Shown here: in pieces, positions 19,418-27,401 of the stretch | How positions within the stretch are numbered: the stretch's first letter is position 1 | How the letters are laid out: every line of letters begins with the position of its first letter | Source: Gammaproteobacteria bacterium | GTDB taxonomy: Bacteria > Pseudomonadota > Gammaproteobacteria > JACKNK01 | NCBI GenBank assembly: GCA_024234895.1 | Contig: JACKNJ010000004.1 | Location: 62,001-126,000 of the forward strand | Direction: 5' to 3' | Length of the DNA: 64,000 nt | Notes under the pieces: model-generated | What the model was told of the DNA's origin: nothing | Databases searched by the model: none | What the model saw: the letters and a program-made list of their open reading frames with translations, nothing else | Translations under genes and position numbers: made by a program

Positions 19418-20484
19418 TGACGCTCGCCGAACAATTCGCGGCGCGCATCGCCGACGCGCATGGCGACGCGCGCAAGCTCCGCATCGAGGGTGGCGGCAGC
19501 AAGCGCTGGCTCGGCCACGCCGTCGATGGCGAGACCCTCAGCACGCGTGAGCTCAGCGGCATCGTCGCCTACGAACCCAGCGAGCTGGTGGTCACCGCCT
19601 GCGCGGGCACGCCGCTGACCGAGCTCCAGCAGGTGCTCGACGATCGCGGCCAGATGCTGCCCTTCGAACCGCCGCTGTTCGGCGATGGTGCGACGCTCGG
19701 CGGCGTCCTGGCCTGCGGCCTGTCCGGCCCCCGCCGCCCTTACGCCGGTGCCGCCCGCGATCTGGTGCTCGGCACGCGCATCGTCAATGGCAAGGGCGAG
19801 TTGCTGCGCTTCGGCGGCCAGGTCATGAAGAACGTGGCCGGCTACGACGTCTCGCGCCTGATGGTCGGCGCGCAGGGCACGCTCGGCGTGATCGTGGAGG
19901 CGTCGATCAAGGTGCTGCCGAAGCCGGAGATCGAGCGCACGGTGATGCTGGACATGAGCGCAGCCCAGGCCATCGAGACCATGAACCGCCTCGCCGGTCA
20001 GCCGCTGCCGCTGTCGGCGGCCATGCACGATGGCGACCTGCTCTATCTGCGCCTGTCGGGCTATGAGAGCGGCGTCGCCAGCGCGATGCATACCATCGGT
20101 GGCGAGGAGTTCGCGGAGTCCGATGGCCTCTGGCTCGCCGTGCGCGAGCACCTGCACCCGTTCTTCGACAGTCTGGACGACGACACCACGCTGTGGCGGC
20201 TGTCCGTGCCGGCGACGACACCGCCACTGGACTTGCCCGGCAGCACCCTGATCGACTGGGGCGGTGCGCAGCGCTGGTTCGCCGCCGACCTGCCGGCCGC
20301 CACGGTCCGCGACGCGGTCGCCGCCGTCGGTGGCCACGCCACCCTGTATCGACCCGGCCCCCTGCCAGCCGACACGCCGGTCTTCCACCCGCTGAGCCCG
20401 GCCATCGCTCGCCTGCACGCCGAACTGCGCAAGGCCTTCGATCCCGCCGGCATCCTCAATCCGGGTCGCCTCGGAGACGCCTGA
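19417..20484 (+). CDS. glcE: Glycolate oxidase subunit GlcE (FAD-binding)
   Basis: The 355-residue product is the second flavin-binding subunit of glycolate oxidase. It shows KLRIEGGGSKRWLG, LPFEPPLFGDGATLGGVLACG and GGQVMKNVAGYDVSRLMVG, characteristic of GlcE. The start ATG at 19417 overlaps the TGA of glcD; the longer upstream frame is an overlap artefact. The stop in turn overlaps the start of the rhodanese gene, so all three are translationally coupled. Confidence 0.93.
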   Translation: MTLAEQFAARIADAHGDARKLRIEGGGSKRWLGHAVDGETLSTRELSGIVAYEPSELVVTACAGTPLTELQQVLDDRGQMLPFEPPLFGDGATLGGVLACGLSGPRRPYAGAARDLVLGTRIVNGKGELLRFGGQVMKNVAGYDVSRLMVGAQGTLGVIVEASIKVLPKPEIERTVMLDMSAAQAIETMNRLAGQPLPLSAAMHDGDLLYLRLSGYESGVASAMHTIGGEEFAESDGLWLAVREHLHPFFDSLDDDTTLWRLSVPATTPPLDLPGSTLIDWGGAQRWFAADLPAATVRDAVAAVGGHATLYRPGPLPADTPVFHPLSPAIARLHAELRKAFDPAGILNPGRLGDA

Positions 20485-21293
20485 TGAGCCTCCCTCCGCT
20501 GCTCGATCCGGAATGGCTGGCCGACCACCTCGACGCCCCGGACACCTTGATCATCGACGTCGGTCGCGCCAGCACCTACACGCAACTGCACGTCCCCGGC
20601 GCGCTGCATCTCGAATACACCAACCTCGTCTCCGGTGAACAACCCGCCGTCGGCGAGCGGCCCGATCGGCTGCGCCTGTCACTCGCCCTCTGCGGTCTGG
20701 GCCTGACGCCGGACACCAACGTCATCGCCTACGACGACGAGGGCGGGGCCAACGCCGCGCGCCTGCTCTGGCTGCTCGACAACATCGGGCACCCCGGCTC
20801 GCTGTCCCTGCTCGACGGCGGCCTGCATGCCTGGGCCAACGACGATTTCCCGCTCGAAACACAGCCGCGTGTCGGCCAGCCGACCCGCTGCGACATCGTC
20901 TACACGGAGCGTGGCTATGCCGATCTCGCCTACGTGAGCGCGCACCTCGACGACCCGGACGTCGCCCTGCTCGATGCCCGCTCGGAAGCCGAGTTCCACG
21001 GCACCACGCGGTATTCCGCGCGCGGCGGCCACATCCCCGGCGCGGTCCACTACGAGTGGAGCCAGGCCCTGGACGGCGACCGCAACGTCCGCACCCGCGA
21101 CCTGGACACGCTCCGCGCCGAACTCGCCGCGCTCGGCATCACCCCGGACAAGGAAATCATCACCTACTGTCAGACCCACCACCGCTCCTCGCACAGCTAC
21201 TGGCTGCTGCGCGCGCTCGGCTTCCGGCGCGTGCGCGGATACGCCGGCTCCTGGGCGGAATGGGGCAATCGGGATGACTGCCCGATCGCGTAG
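20484..21293 (+). CDS. Two-domain rhodanese sulfurtransferase (thiosulfate/3-mercaptopyruvate type)
   Basis: The 269-residue protein has an N-terminal inactive rhodanese domain (IIDVGRASTYTQLHVPGALH) and a C-terminal active one (LLDARSEAEFHG, GGHIPGAVHYEW), with Cys229 in the loop YCQTHHRSS. It transfers sulfane sulfur from thiosulfate or mercaptopyruvate to an acceptor; the loop sequence does not settle the donor. The ATG overlaps the glcE stop, which places a sulfurtransferase where glcF would be expected. Confidence 0.92.
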   Translation: MSLPPLLDPEWLADHLDAPDTLIIDVGRASTYTQLHVPGALHLEYTNLVSGEQPAVGERPDRLRLSLALCGLGLTPDTNVIAYDDEGGANAARLLWLLDNIGHPGSLSLLDGGLHAWANDDFPLETQPRVGQPTRCDIVYTERGYADLAYVSAHLDDPDVALLDARSEAEFHGTTRYSARGGHIPGAVHYEWSQALDGDRNVRTRDLDTLRAELAALGITPDKEIITYCQTHHRSSHSYWLLRALGFRRVRGYAGSWAEWGNRDDCPIA

Positions 21294-21301
21294 CGCACCG
21301 A

Positions 21302-22591
21302 TCAGCTCTCCCGCATGGAGCGCCGCACCGCGTCCAGCAGCGGCGAAAGCAGGTAATCCATCATCGTGCCCTCGCCGGTGGCGATCATCGCCTCGGCGGG
21401 CATGCCGGCACGCAGTTCGATGCCGTCCGGCGTGGCGTCGAGTTCGATGCGTACCGGGTAGTAGCTCTCGCCGGTATGCGGATCGCTGACCGCATCGGCG
21501 GACACGAATACCAGTCGGCCTTGCAGGTTCGGGGTCTGGCGCAGGTTGTAGCTGGTCAGACGGACTTCCGCTTCGAGGCCGACGCGGATCTCGTCGATGT
21601 CCTGACGACGCAGGCGCGCCTCGACGATCGGAGCCTCGTCGCTGGGCACGACATCGAGCAGCGTCTCGCCCGGCTGGACGACCTGGCCGATGGTGTTGAC
21701 GACCACGTTGGCGAGCACGCCGTCGACCGGCGCGCGGATCTCCAGACGCGCGAGCTTGTCGGCCTGCGAGCGCAACTGCTCGCGCAGTTCGGCGATGCGG
21801 CCATCGGCCTCGCCGAGCGCGTCGCCGACCTCCTCCAGGCGGCGATTGCGCAGGTCCATGGCCTGCAAACGGGTCTCCGCGATTTTCTGACGGGCCTTGG
21901 CGATGCGCGCGACGTAATCGCCGAAATCACCGCGCCGCCTGGCCAGTTCGCCCTGTTTGGAGAGCGTCTCGGCCTGCTTGGCCATGCCCTGCTTGACCAG
22001 CTTGTCGATGTTGTCGATCTCGCGTTGCAGCAGGCGCGCCTGTTCGGAGGCGGCGTCACGCTGCGCCTCCAGGCCCTTGATCTCCTCCTCCAGGGCCGCG
22101 ACGCGCTGCGCCATGACCTCCATCTGACCAGCCAGCGTCGTGCGCCGCTGCTCGAACAGCGCGTCCTGGGTGACGAGGAGTTCGGCGACGCGTTCCTGCT
22201 CGACGCGTTCGGCGAGTTCGAGCGGGAACACCAGCTCATTGTCGGCGTCGCGTTCGGCGCGCAGCCGCGCCTGTTCGGCCAGCGCGGCATCGAGTTGAGC
22301 GCGGGTGGCGGCGAGCTGGCTTTCGAGCTGGGTGGACTCCAGGCGGTAGAGCAACTGCCCGGCATACACCGCATCGCCCTCGCGATGTTCGATCGCACCG
22401 ATGATGCCGCCGTCGAGATGCTGCACCTTGCGGTTCTTGCCGGACATCGCAACCTGGCCGTCGGCGATCGCGGCACTCTTCAGCGGGGCGAGCCCGGCCC
22501 AGGCGCCGAAGCCGAGCAGAAAGACGATGACTACGGCGAGGCCGAAGCGTTGCGGGCCGCGGGTGTCGGTGTAGGTGCTGACGTCGTTCAT
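21302..22591 (-). CDS. Type I secretion periplasmic adaptor (HlyD/PrtE family)
   Basis: The 429-residue membrane-fusion protein starts MNDVSTYTDTRGPQRFG, has one N-terminal span (LAVVIVFLLGFGAWAGLAPL), a lipoyl-type half-motif (VQHLDGGIIGAIEHREGDAV), a long coiled-coil hairpin of about 200 residues, and a C-terminal beta-barrel with LEIRAPVDGVLANVVVNTIG and LRAGMPAEAMI. It bridges the ABC transporter and a TolC-type outer-membrane channel. A start 31 codons upstream is rejected because it runs into the ABC gene. It is the third gene of the RTX-ABC-HlyD operon; no TolC gene is linked, so a genomic TolC must be shared. Confidence 0.93.
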   Translation of the reverse strand: MNDVSTYTDTRGPQRFGLAVVIVFLLGFGAWAGLAPLKSAAIADGQVAMSGKNRKVQHLDGGIIGAIEHREGDAVYAGQLLYRLESTQLESQLAATRAQLDAALAEQARLRAERDADNELVFPLELAERVEQERVAELLVTQDALFEQRRTTLAGQMEVMAQRVAALEEEIKGLEAQRDAASEQARLLQREIDNIDKLVKQGMAKQAETLSKQGELARRRGDFGDYVARIAKARQKIAETRLQAMDLRNRRLEEVGDALGEADGRIAELREQLRSQADKLARLEIRAPVDGVLANVVVNTIGQVVQPGETLLDVVPSDEAPIVEARLRRQDIDEIRVGLEAEVRLTSYNLRQTPNLQGRLVFVSADAVSDPHTGESYYPVRIELDATPDGIELRAGMPAEAMIATGEGTMMDYLLSPLLDAVRRSMRES

Positions 22592-22604
22592 GAGGGGTGT
22601 CCGT

Positions 22605-24287
22605 TCAGGCGTGTCGGAGGGTGACGGGGAACAACTGGCGCAGCACCTGCTCACGTTCGCCGATGCGTTCGACGCGACCGTCATGCATCGCGATGACTCG
22701 ATCGACGTGCGCGATCAGGGCCGGCTTGTGGGCGACGATGACGGTGGTGACGCCGCGCGATTGCAGCGCGTGCAGGGTTTCGATCAGGCGCTGCTCGCCG
22801 TTGCCGTCGAGCGCGGCGTTCGGCTCGTCGAGGACGACCAGGCGGGGTTCGCCGAACAAGGCCCGGGCAAGGCCGATACGTTGCCGCTGGCCACCAGAGA
22901 GTTGCACGCCGCCCGGTCCGATCAGCGTCTCATAGCCCTGCGGCAGGCGCAGGATCATGTCGTGCACGCCGGCACGACGGGCGGCGTGCAGCACGCTCTC
23001 GGCGACGCTCGGATCGTCGGCATCGGCGAGGCGCGCGATGTTGTCCTTGACCGTGGCCGGGAACAGCTCGATCTGCTGGGGCAGCCAGCCGATGCGCGGG
23101 CCGAGTTCGGCCAGATTGGCGGCATTCAATTCGGCCTGATCGAGGCGCACCGCGCCGGCCGTGGCCGGCAGCGCGCCCGCCAGCAGCGCGGCCAGCGTGG
23201 ATTTGCCGGCACCGCTGGGACCGATGATGGCCAGCGACTCGCCGGCATTCAGATCAAAACTGACACCCTTGATGATCGGCGAGCCTCCGTTGCCGGGGGC
23301 GAACACCAGCCGATCGGCCTGCAAGGCGCCGAGCGGCGTCGGCAGCGGCATGCGCCGACCCGGTTCCGGGTGCGCTTCGAGCAGCGCATTCAGGCGTCGC
23401 CAGGCGTCGCGGGTCTCGCCGAAGTGACGCCACTGGCCGATGGCGGCCTCGATCGGCTGCAAGCCCCGGGCGAGCAGAATGGAACCGGCGATCATCACGC
23501 CGGCCGTGATTTCATGACTCATGACCAGCCAGGCACCGACGCCGAGCGCCATGACTTGCAGGAACTGGCGCACCACCCTGGTGCCCGGCGCGATCCAGGC
23601 GGCGCGGTCAACCGCCCGGGCCTGTTCGCCGAGCGCGGCGTCCGCCTGACGACGCCAACGCCGGAGGACATTGCCGAGCATGCCGAGCGCGGACATCAGA
23701 CCGGCTTCGCGCACCGCCTGATCGGCGAACCGCTGGGCGATCAGGCTTTCGCGGGTGGCGTGGTTCAGCGCCTTGGTGGTCAGCCATTCGCCGATCATGG
23801 CGAGCGCGATCAGCACAACGGCGCCAAGCGTCGCGACACCACCCAGAAGGGGGTGCAGCATGAAGATCAGGAACAGATACAAAGGCACCCAGGGGGTGTC
23901 GAACAGGGTCAGCGCGCCGTTGGCGACGAACTGGCGCAGCACGGTCAGATCGCGCAGCGCATCGGCGTCGCGACCGCCGCGGCCATTTGCCTGACAGATG
24001 CTGGCGGCGAGGATGCGCTCACCGAGCGCACGATCCAGGCCGACACCCAGACGTTGCATCACCCTGCCACGGCTGAAATCCAGCAGACCCATCGTGATCA
24101 GCGCAAGCGCGGTGATGAGGGTCAGCATGACCAGCGTCTCGATGCTGCGCGCGGCGAGCACGCGGTCGTAGAGCTGGAGCATGTACAGCGGCACCGCGAT
24201 GGCGAGCAGATTGACCGTCAGGCTGAAGCCGGCGGCGGCGATCAGCGCGCCGCGACGGTCATGGAAGATATGAATCAGGGGAGACAT
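22605..24287 (-). CDS. Type I secretion ABC transporter (PrtD/HasD family ATPase-permease)
   Basis: The 560-residue protein fuses a six-helix membrane domain (LLAIAVPLYMLQLYDRVLA near the start) to a nucleotide-binding domain with Walker A IIGPSGAGKSTL, signature LSGGQRQRIGLARAL, Walker B RLVVLDEPNAALD and the switch His in IVAHKPAL. The lack of an N-terminal C39-like domain places it in the protease/haemophore exporter group, which secretes RTX proteins with C-terminal signals. It lies 68 bases downstream of the RTX gene and 13 bases upstream of hlyD-like. Confidence 0.95.
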   Translation of the reverse strand: MSPLIHIFHDRRGALIAAAGFSLTVNLLAIAVPLYMLQLYDRVLAARSIETLVMLTLITALALITMGLLDFSRGRVMQRLGVGLDRALGERILAASICQANGRGGRDADALRDLTVLRQFVANGALTLFDTPWVPLYLFLIFMLHPLLGGVATLGAVVLIALAMIGEWLTTKALNHATRESLIAQRFADQAVREAGLMSALGMLGNVLRRWRRQADAALGEQARAVDRAAWIAPGTRVVRQFLQVMALGVGAWLVMSHEITAGVMIAGSILLARGLQPIEAAIGQWRHFGETRDAWRRLNALLEAHPEPGRRMPLPTPLGALQADRLVFAPGNGGSPIIKGVSFDLNAGESLAIIGPSGAGKSTLAALLAGALPATAGAVRLDQAELNAANLAELGPRIGWLPQQIELFPATVKDNIARLADADDPSVAESVLHAARRAGVHDMILRLPQGYETLIGPGGVQLSGGQRQRIGLARALFGEPRLVVLDEPNAALDGNGEQRLIETLHALQSRGVTTVIVAHKPALIAHVDRVIAMHDGRVERIGEREQVLRQLFPVTLRHA

Positions 24288-24304
24288 TGCGAACTCCGGA
24301 GGTT

Positions 24305-24341
24305 GGCCCCGCGCCGATACTGGCCTGATCGGAACGGGGCC
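24305..24341 (-). promoter_or_regulatory. Nested hairpin between the RTX and ABC genes
   Basis: GGCCCCG (24305-24311) pairs with CGGGGCC (24335-24341), and inside it CCGAT (24314-24318) pairs with ATCGG (24328-24332). No U-run follows, so it is more likely an mRNA stabiliser or processing barrier than a terminator. It would allow more RTX product than transporter. Confidence 0.6.
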
Positions 24342-24355
24342 GGCTGGGGAAGGAG

Positions 24356-25210
24356 TTACCAGATGAAGTCCGCGGTGGAGATGTCGCTGGCGGCAATGCC
24401 GAGCAGCTTCATGTGGGTGCCGGAGGTGTCGTGCAGTTCGGTGTTGCCGGCGCCGTCGTCATACCAGGAGAAGCCCGCGTGGGAGCTCGCGGTGTAACCG
24501 AAGGCGGACACGTCGATCAGGTCGATGCCGTCCTCGAAATCGGTGACCTGGTCGTGGCCGTAGGACGGGCCAAACACGAACACGTCGGCGCCGGTGCCGC
24601 CGGTCAGGACATCGTGACCTTCCCCGCCGTCGACGATGTCGTTGCCGGTGCCGCCATCGAGGATGTCATCGCCCTCGCCACCCGCCAAGGTGTCGTTGCC
24701 GGCACCGCCGTAGAGGGTGTCGTGGCCGTAACCGCCGTCCATGGTGTCGTCGTCCTGATAGCCGTACATCTCGTCATGGCCATCGCCGCCGTTCATGACG
24801 TCGTCGCCGGCACCGCCGTACATGGTGTCGTCGCCTTCGCCGCCGTCCATGGTGTCGACGCCGAAGCCGCCGTGCATCTCGTCGTCGCCGGCGCCGCCTT
24901 CCATGGTGTCGTCATCCTCGTTGCCGAACATGACGTCGTGGCCGTCGCCGCCGTACATCTCGTCCTGGCCTTCGCCACCGAACAGGGTGTCGTCGCCGTT
25001 GCCGCCACGGACGGTGTCATTACCGCCGTCACCGTAGATGGTGTCATTGCCGTCGCCGCCGTTGAGACGGTCGTCGCCGTCCTCGCCGTGGATCTCGTCG
25101 TCGCCGCTGCTGCCGAAGACCAGGTCGTCGCCGGCACGGGCCCAGACGACGTCGTTACCGGCGGTGCCGAAGATGGTGTTGTTGGCGCTGTTGCCGAAGA
25201 AGGTTGCCAT
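24356..25210 (-). CDS. RTX protein consisting almost only of calcium-binding nonapeptides
   Basis: The 284-residue product has five N-terminal residues, 23 consecutive nine-residue RTX units without a register break (residues 6-212, consensus GGxGxDxxx) and a 72-residue C-terminal domain (VTDFEDGIDLIDVSAFG ... STADFIW) typical of type I secretion signals. No catalytic or binding domain is present. RTX units fold into a parallel beta-roll on calcium binding outside the cell. The Asp of the motif is often GHD or GQD, and many units carry Met (DEMY, DTMD). GAGGAG precedes the ATG at 25210. It leads the operon with its own exporter, so it is the predicted secreted substrate. Confidence 0.93.
   Translation of the reverse strand: MATFFGNSANNTIFGTAGNDVVWARAGDDLVFGSSGDDEIHGEDGDDRLNGGDGNDTIYGDGGNDTVRGGNGDDTLFGGEGQDEMYGGDGHDVMFGNEDDDTMEGGAGDDEMHGGFGVDTMDGGEGDDTMYGGAGDDVMNGGDGHDEMYGYQDDDTMDGGYGHDTLYGGAGNDTLAGGEGDDILDGGTGNDIVDGGEGHDVLTGGTGADVFVFGPSYGHDQVTDFEDGIDLIDVSAFGYTASSHAGFSWYDDGAGNTELHDTSGTHMKLLGIAASDISTADFIW
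24575..25195 (-). repeat. 23 tandem 27-base units encoding RTX nonapeptides
   Basis: The 621-base array is 23 x 27 bases with no insertion or deletion, coding residues 6-212. Units differ in sequence but keep GG.G.D codons. Such arrays can expand or contract in multiples of 27 without loss of frame. Confidence 0.88.
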
Positions 25211-25446
25211 GTCGATCTCCTCATGTGATTGGATGGTAGGCATCCAGGAGATAACAAGGCGCGTGCCAATACGGAAAAATCAACTGTAAGTAATTGATTT
25301 TAAATAAGACATTCTGAAATAAGCAGGGGATTTGTCAGCGAGACAGAAAGAAAACGAAATTTACACAATTAACAGCAGCTCATTGTTTTTTTTGTAAAAA
25401 AATTTCAAAGCATTGTAAGTCGACATTGTTTACATGTAGACATACT
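25211..25446. promoter_or_regulatory. AT-rich control region between RTX operon and XRE gene
   Basis: This 236-base gap is far more AT-rich than the window. It has a perfect inverted repeat AAAATCAA (25276-25283) / TTGATTTT (25294-25301), and repeated TTTACA/TGTAAG motifs at 25285-25290, 25360-25365, 25414-25419, 25429-25434 and 25446-25451 (the last overlaps the XRE stop codon). A palindrome TACATGTA lies at 25431-25438. The RTX leader near the ATG has GGATG-loop-CATCC (25231-25245) and AGGA at the ribosome binding site. It is likely the operon promoter region with operator sites; the exact promoter cannot be fixed by eye. Confidence 0.6.
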
Positions 25447-25782
25447 TTACATTTTTTCCAACAGCGCCACGATCGCATTCTGCTGACCGGAATTGAGTCG
25501 TCGGAACTCCCGCAACAGGCGTTGTTGCAGGTCCGGGAGATAGTCACCCTCGCGCACTGAATCCGCCACCGGCATCCGCTTCTCGCCCCGCCCGGTCGCC
25601 AGCCAGTCGAATCCCACATCGAAATAGCGCGCGAGGCGGGACAGATTCTCCATGCTCGGCGCGGCGACATTGCGCTCCCAATGGCCGCATGCGCCACGGG
25701 TCACACCCATGGCATCCGCCAGCTGATACTGGGAAATACCCAGGTCGGCGCGGCACTCGGCGATGCGGGATCCAATGCTCAT
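25447..25782 (-). CDS. XRE-family helix-turn-helix regulator
   Basis: The 111-residue protein has an N-terminal HTH_3 domain: IGSRIAECRADLGISQYQLA, then MGVTRGACGHWERNVAAPS, with the recognition helix around VTRGACGHW. The C-terminal part (about 65-111) is acidic/basic and ends in a leucine-bearing helix that could dimerise or sense a signal. It lies upstream of the RTX operon on the same strand across an AT-rich region with repeated motifs, so control of the RTX genes is plausible but inferred. The ATG at 25782 is used; the TTG nine bases upstream is less likely. Confidence 0.85.
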   Translation of the reverse strand: MSIGSRIAECRADLGISQYQLADAMGVTRGACGHWERNVAAPSMENLSRLARYFDVGFDWLATGRGEKRMPVADSVREGDYLPDLQQRLLREFRRLNSGQQNAIVALLEKM

Positions 25783-25952
25783 GAACACCAACGATAGAGT
25801 TGCTATCCTGGCGGCTTAAGGCTAATTTCGAGCTCTGCTGGATATTTTCCCTATCTCTTCACATGCATTTCCCTGCCGGCCCGGCATTGCACACCAGATA
25901 CGATGAATACGTGAGCCGAGTTTACGTATTAGTAAGCCAACAGCGAAGGACG

Positions 25953-26105
25953 ATGAAACGCATGGATGGAATCTGGTTTTACATCGGCATCGTGGCCGGA
26001 ACCGCGATCGGACTCGTGCTGGGCGCCTTGCTGGCCGGCTCGAAAGCGACACGCGGCCAGCAGCAGGACGCATCTCTCAAGCCTTTCAAGGAGGAAACCT
26101 CATGA
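25953..26105 (+). CDS. Small single-span membrane protein (about 50 aa)
   Basis: The frame MKRMDGIWFYIGIVAGTAIG... encodes one hydrophobic helix (FYIGIVAGTAIGLVLGALLA) followed by a short polar tail ending EETS. GAAGGA at 25945-25950 could serve the ATG at 25962 better than that at 25953. A longer frame begins at 25800 but lacks support. The stop overlaps the start of the CsrA-like gene in ATGA, and a strong AAGGAGG lies within its last codons, so the two are a coupled pair. Function unknown. Confidence 0.65.
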   Translation: MKRMDGIWFYIGIVAGTAIGLVLGALLAGSKATRGQQQDASLKPFKEETS

Positions 26106-26356
26106 GCCGATTGAATCTGAGCCGCCGCCCCGGTCAGACCATCCGGATCGGGGAACACGGGGAGATCGAAGTCACCGTGGTGCGCGTGCGCGGTCAGGCG
26201 GTCGATCTGGTGATCGCGGCGGATGCCTCGATACCCATACATCGCCAGGAGATATTCCTTGCCCGCGAGGGACTGGCGAATGGCAAGTCCGAGGACACGG
26301 AAAAGCCCCGACCGCACATCGCCTATCGGCGGCGCGCGCGCCAACCCCAGCCCTGA
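26102..26356 (+). CDS. Divergent CsrA/RsmA paralogue
   Basis: The 84-residue protein aligns with CsrA: LNLSRRPGQTIRIG corresponds to the N-terminal strand of CsrA, EIEVTVVRVRGQAVDLVIAA to the central strands, and IPIHRQEIF to VAVHREEIY, keeping the Arg that contacts the RNA GGA motif. It differs in a two-residue N-terminal extension, a gap in the loop and a basic C-terminal tail (RPHIAYRRRARQPQP). CsrA proteins bind GGA in mRNA leaders as dimers. A canonical csrA lies at 29737-29943, so this is a second, specialised member. AAGGAGG sits seven bases before the ATG. Confidence 0.82.
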   Translation: MSRLNLSRRPGQTIRIGEHGEIEVTVVRVRGQAVDLVIAADASIPIHRQEIFLAREGLANGKSEDTEKPRPHIAYRRRARQPQP

Positions 26357-26372
26357 TCCATTCAGAGATCCC

Positions 26373-27263
26373 TCAGCCAAATCGACCGGGTTCCTCCTCC
26401 GGTCGCCAATCCCGCGCGAACTGCTGAGCAACCCGACCGCTGCGGCCACCCCGCTGGCGGGCCCAGCGCAGGGCGGCGATCCGTGTCGGTTCATCACTGG
26501 TATCCGGCCCGTTCGGCGCGAACGCGCGCAACCAGTGATCGACCACGGCCAGATACTGGTCCTGATCGAAGGGCCGGAACGACAACCACAAACCGAAGCG
26601 CTCGGATAACGAGACCTTTTCCTCGGTGGCGTCGCTGGCATGCAGTTCCCCATCGACCACCGTGGCCTCGTGATTCTCGGCCATGAACTCCGGCAGCAGA
26701 TGACGCCGGTTGGAACTGGCATAGATCAGCACGTTGTCCGGAGCCGCCGCGAGCGAGCCGTCCAGCGCCGCCTTGAGCGCCTTGTAGCTGGCGTCGTCGG
26801 CCTCGAAGCTCAGGTCGTCGCAATACACGATGAAACGTTCCGGACGCCCGACCACGAGTTCCACGATGGCCGGCAGGTCCACCAGCTCACGCGCCTCGAC
26901 CTCGATCATGCGCAAGCCGTCGGCATGCAACTCATGCAGCATGGCCTTGATCAACGAGGATTTGCCGGTACCGCGCGCACCCCACAGCAAGGCGTTATTG
27001 GCCGACTCCCCTCTCAGGAAGCGGGTGGTGTTGCGCAGCAGCGCGAGCTTCTGTGCATCGACAGCGAGAAGATCGGCGGCCCGCGGCAGCTGAGGTCTGG
27101 TCACCGGCGCCAACACGCCGCCACCGCCGGGACGGCGACGCCAGCGCCAGGCGATGTGTGCCGTCCAGTCCGGTGGACCGGCCACTGGCGGCGCCAGACG
27201 TTCCAGCGCGTCGGCGATGCGACCAAGCAGTTCGCCATACGCGGAGTCATCCTCTCGATCCAT
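26373..27263 (-). CDS. DUF815 family ATP-binding protein (AAA-type)
   Basis: The 296-residue protein has Walker A GARGTGKSSL, Walker B FIVYCDDLSFE and a sensor-like LIYASSNRRHLLPEFM, as in DUF815 ATPases. Downstream RFGLWLSFRPFDQDQYLAVV is a family segment. The cellular role of DUF815 is unknown. The ATG at 27263 is preceded by GAGGG about ten bases upstream; the longer frame to 27293 is less likely. It converges on the csrA-like gene with a 16-base gap. Confidence 0.88.
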   Translation of the reverse strand: MDREDDSAYGELLGRIADALERLAPPVAGPPDWTAHIAWRWRRRPGGGGVLAPVTRPQLPRAADLLAVDAQKLALLRNTTRFLRGESANNALLWGARGTGKSSLIKAMLHELHADGLRMIEVEARELVDLPAIVELVVGRPERFIVYCDDLSFEADDASYKALKAALDGSLAAAPDNVLIYASSNRRHLLPEFMAENHEATVVDGELHASDATEEKVSLSERFGLWLSFRPFDQDQYLAVVDHWLRAFAPNGPDTSDEPTRIAALRWARQRGGRSGRVAQQFARDWRPEEEPGRFG

Positions 27264-27311
27264 TACCCGGCCCTCGTTCGAACACCCACGCAATGTAAGG
27301 CAAGCACAACG

Positions 27312-27348
27312 AAAAAGGCCCCGCCGGCGATTGCCGACGAGGCCTTTT
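27312..27348 (-). terminator. Terminator of the repeat-protein gene
   Basis: AAAGGCC near 27314-27320 pairs with GGCCTTT near 27341-27347 around a GC-rich inner part. On the minus strand the hairpin is followed by TTTTTC. It lies just after the gene at 27402-28901. Confidence 0.8.
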
Positions 27349-27401
27349 CGCGAGCGGACGGCAGGCCGCCCGCTCGTTTCAACACATCAACCGGAGGTCG
27401 A

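Noticed and set aside
24356..25210. RTX array considered as a CRISPR-like repeat
   Set aside because: The 27-base periodicity is fully coding and degenerate, with no spacers or cas genes.
25800..25952. Longer 101-residue version of the microprotein
   Set aside because: The extra N-terminal part lacks a ribosome binding site and would put the hydrophobic helix internally; the short form has GAAGGA near its start.
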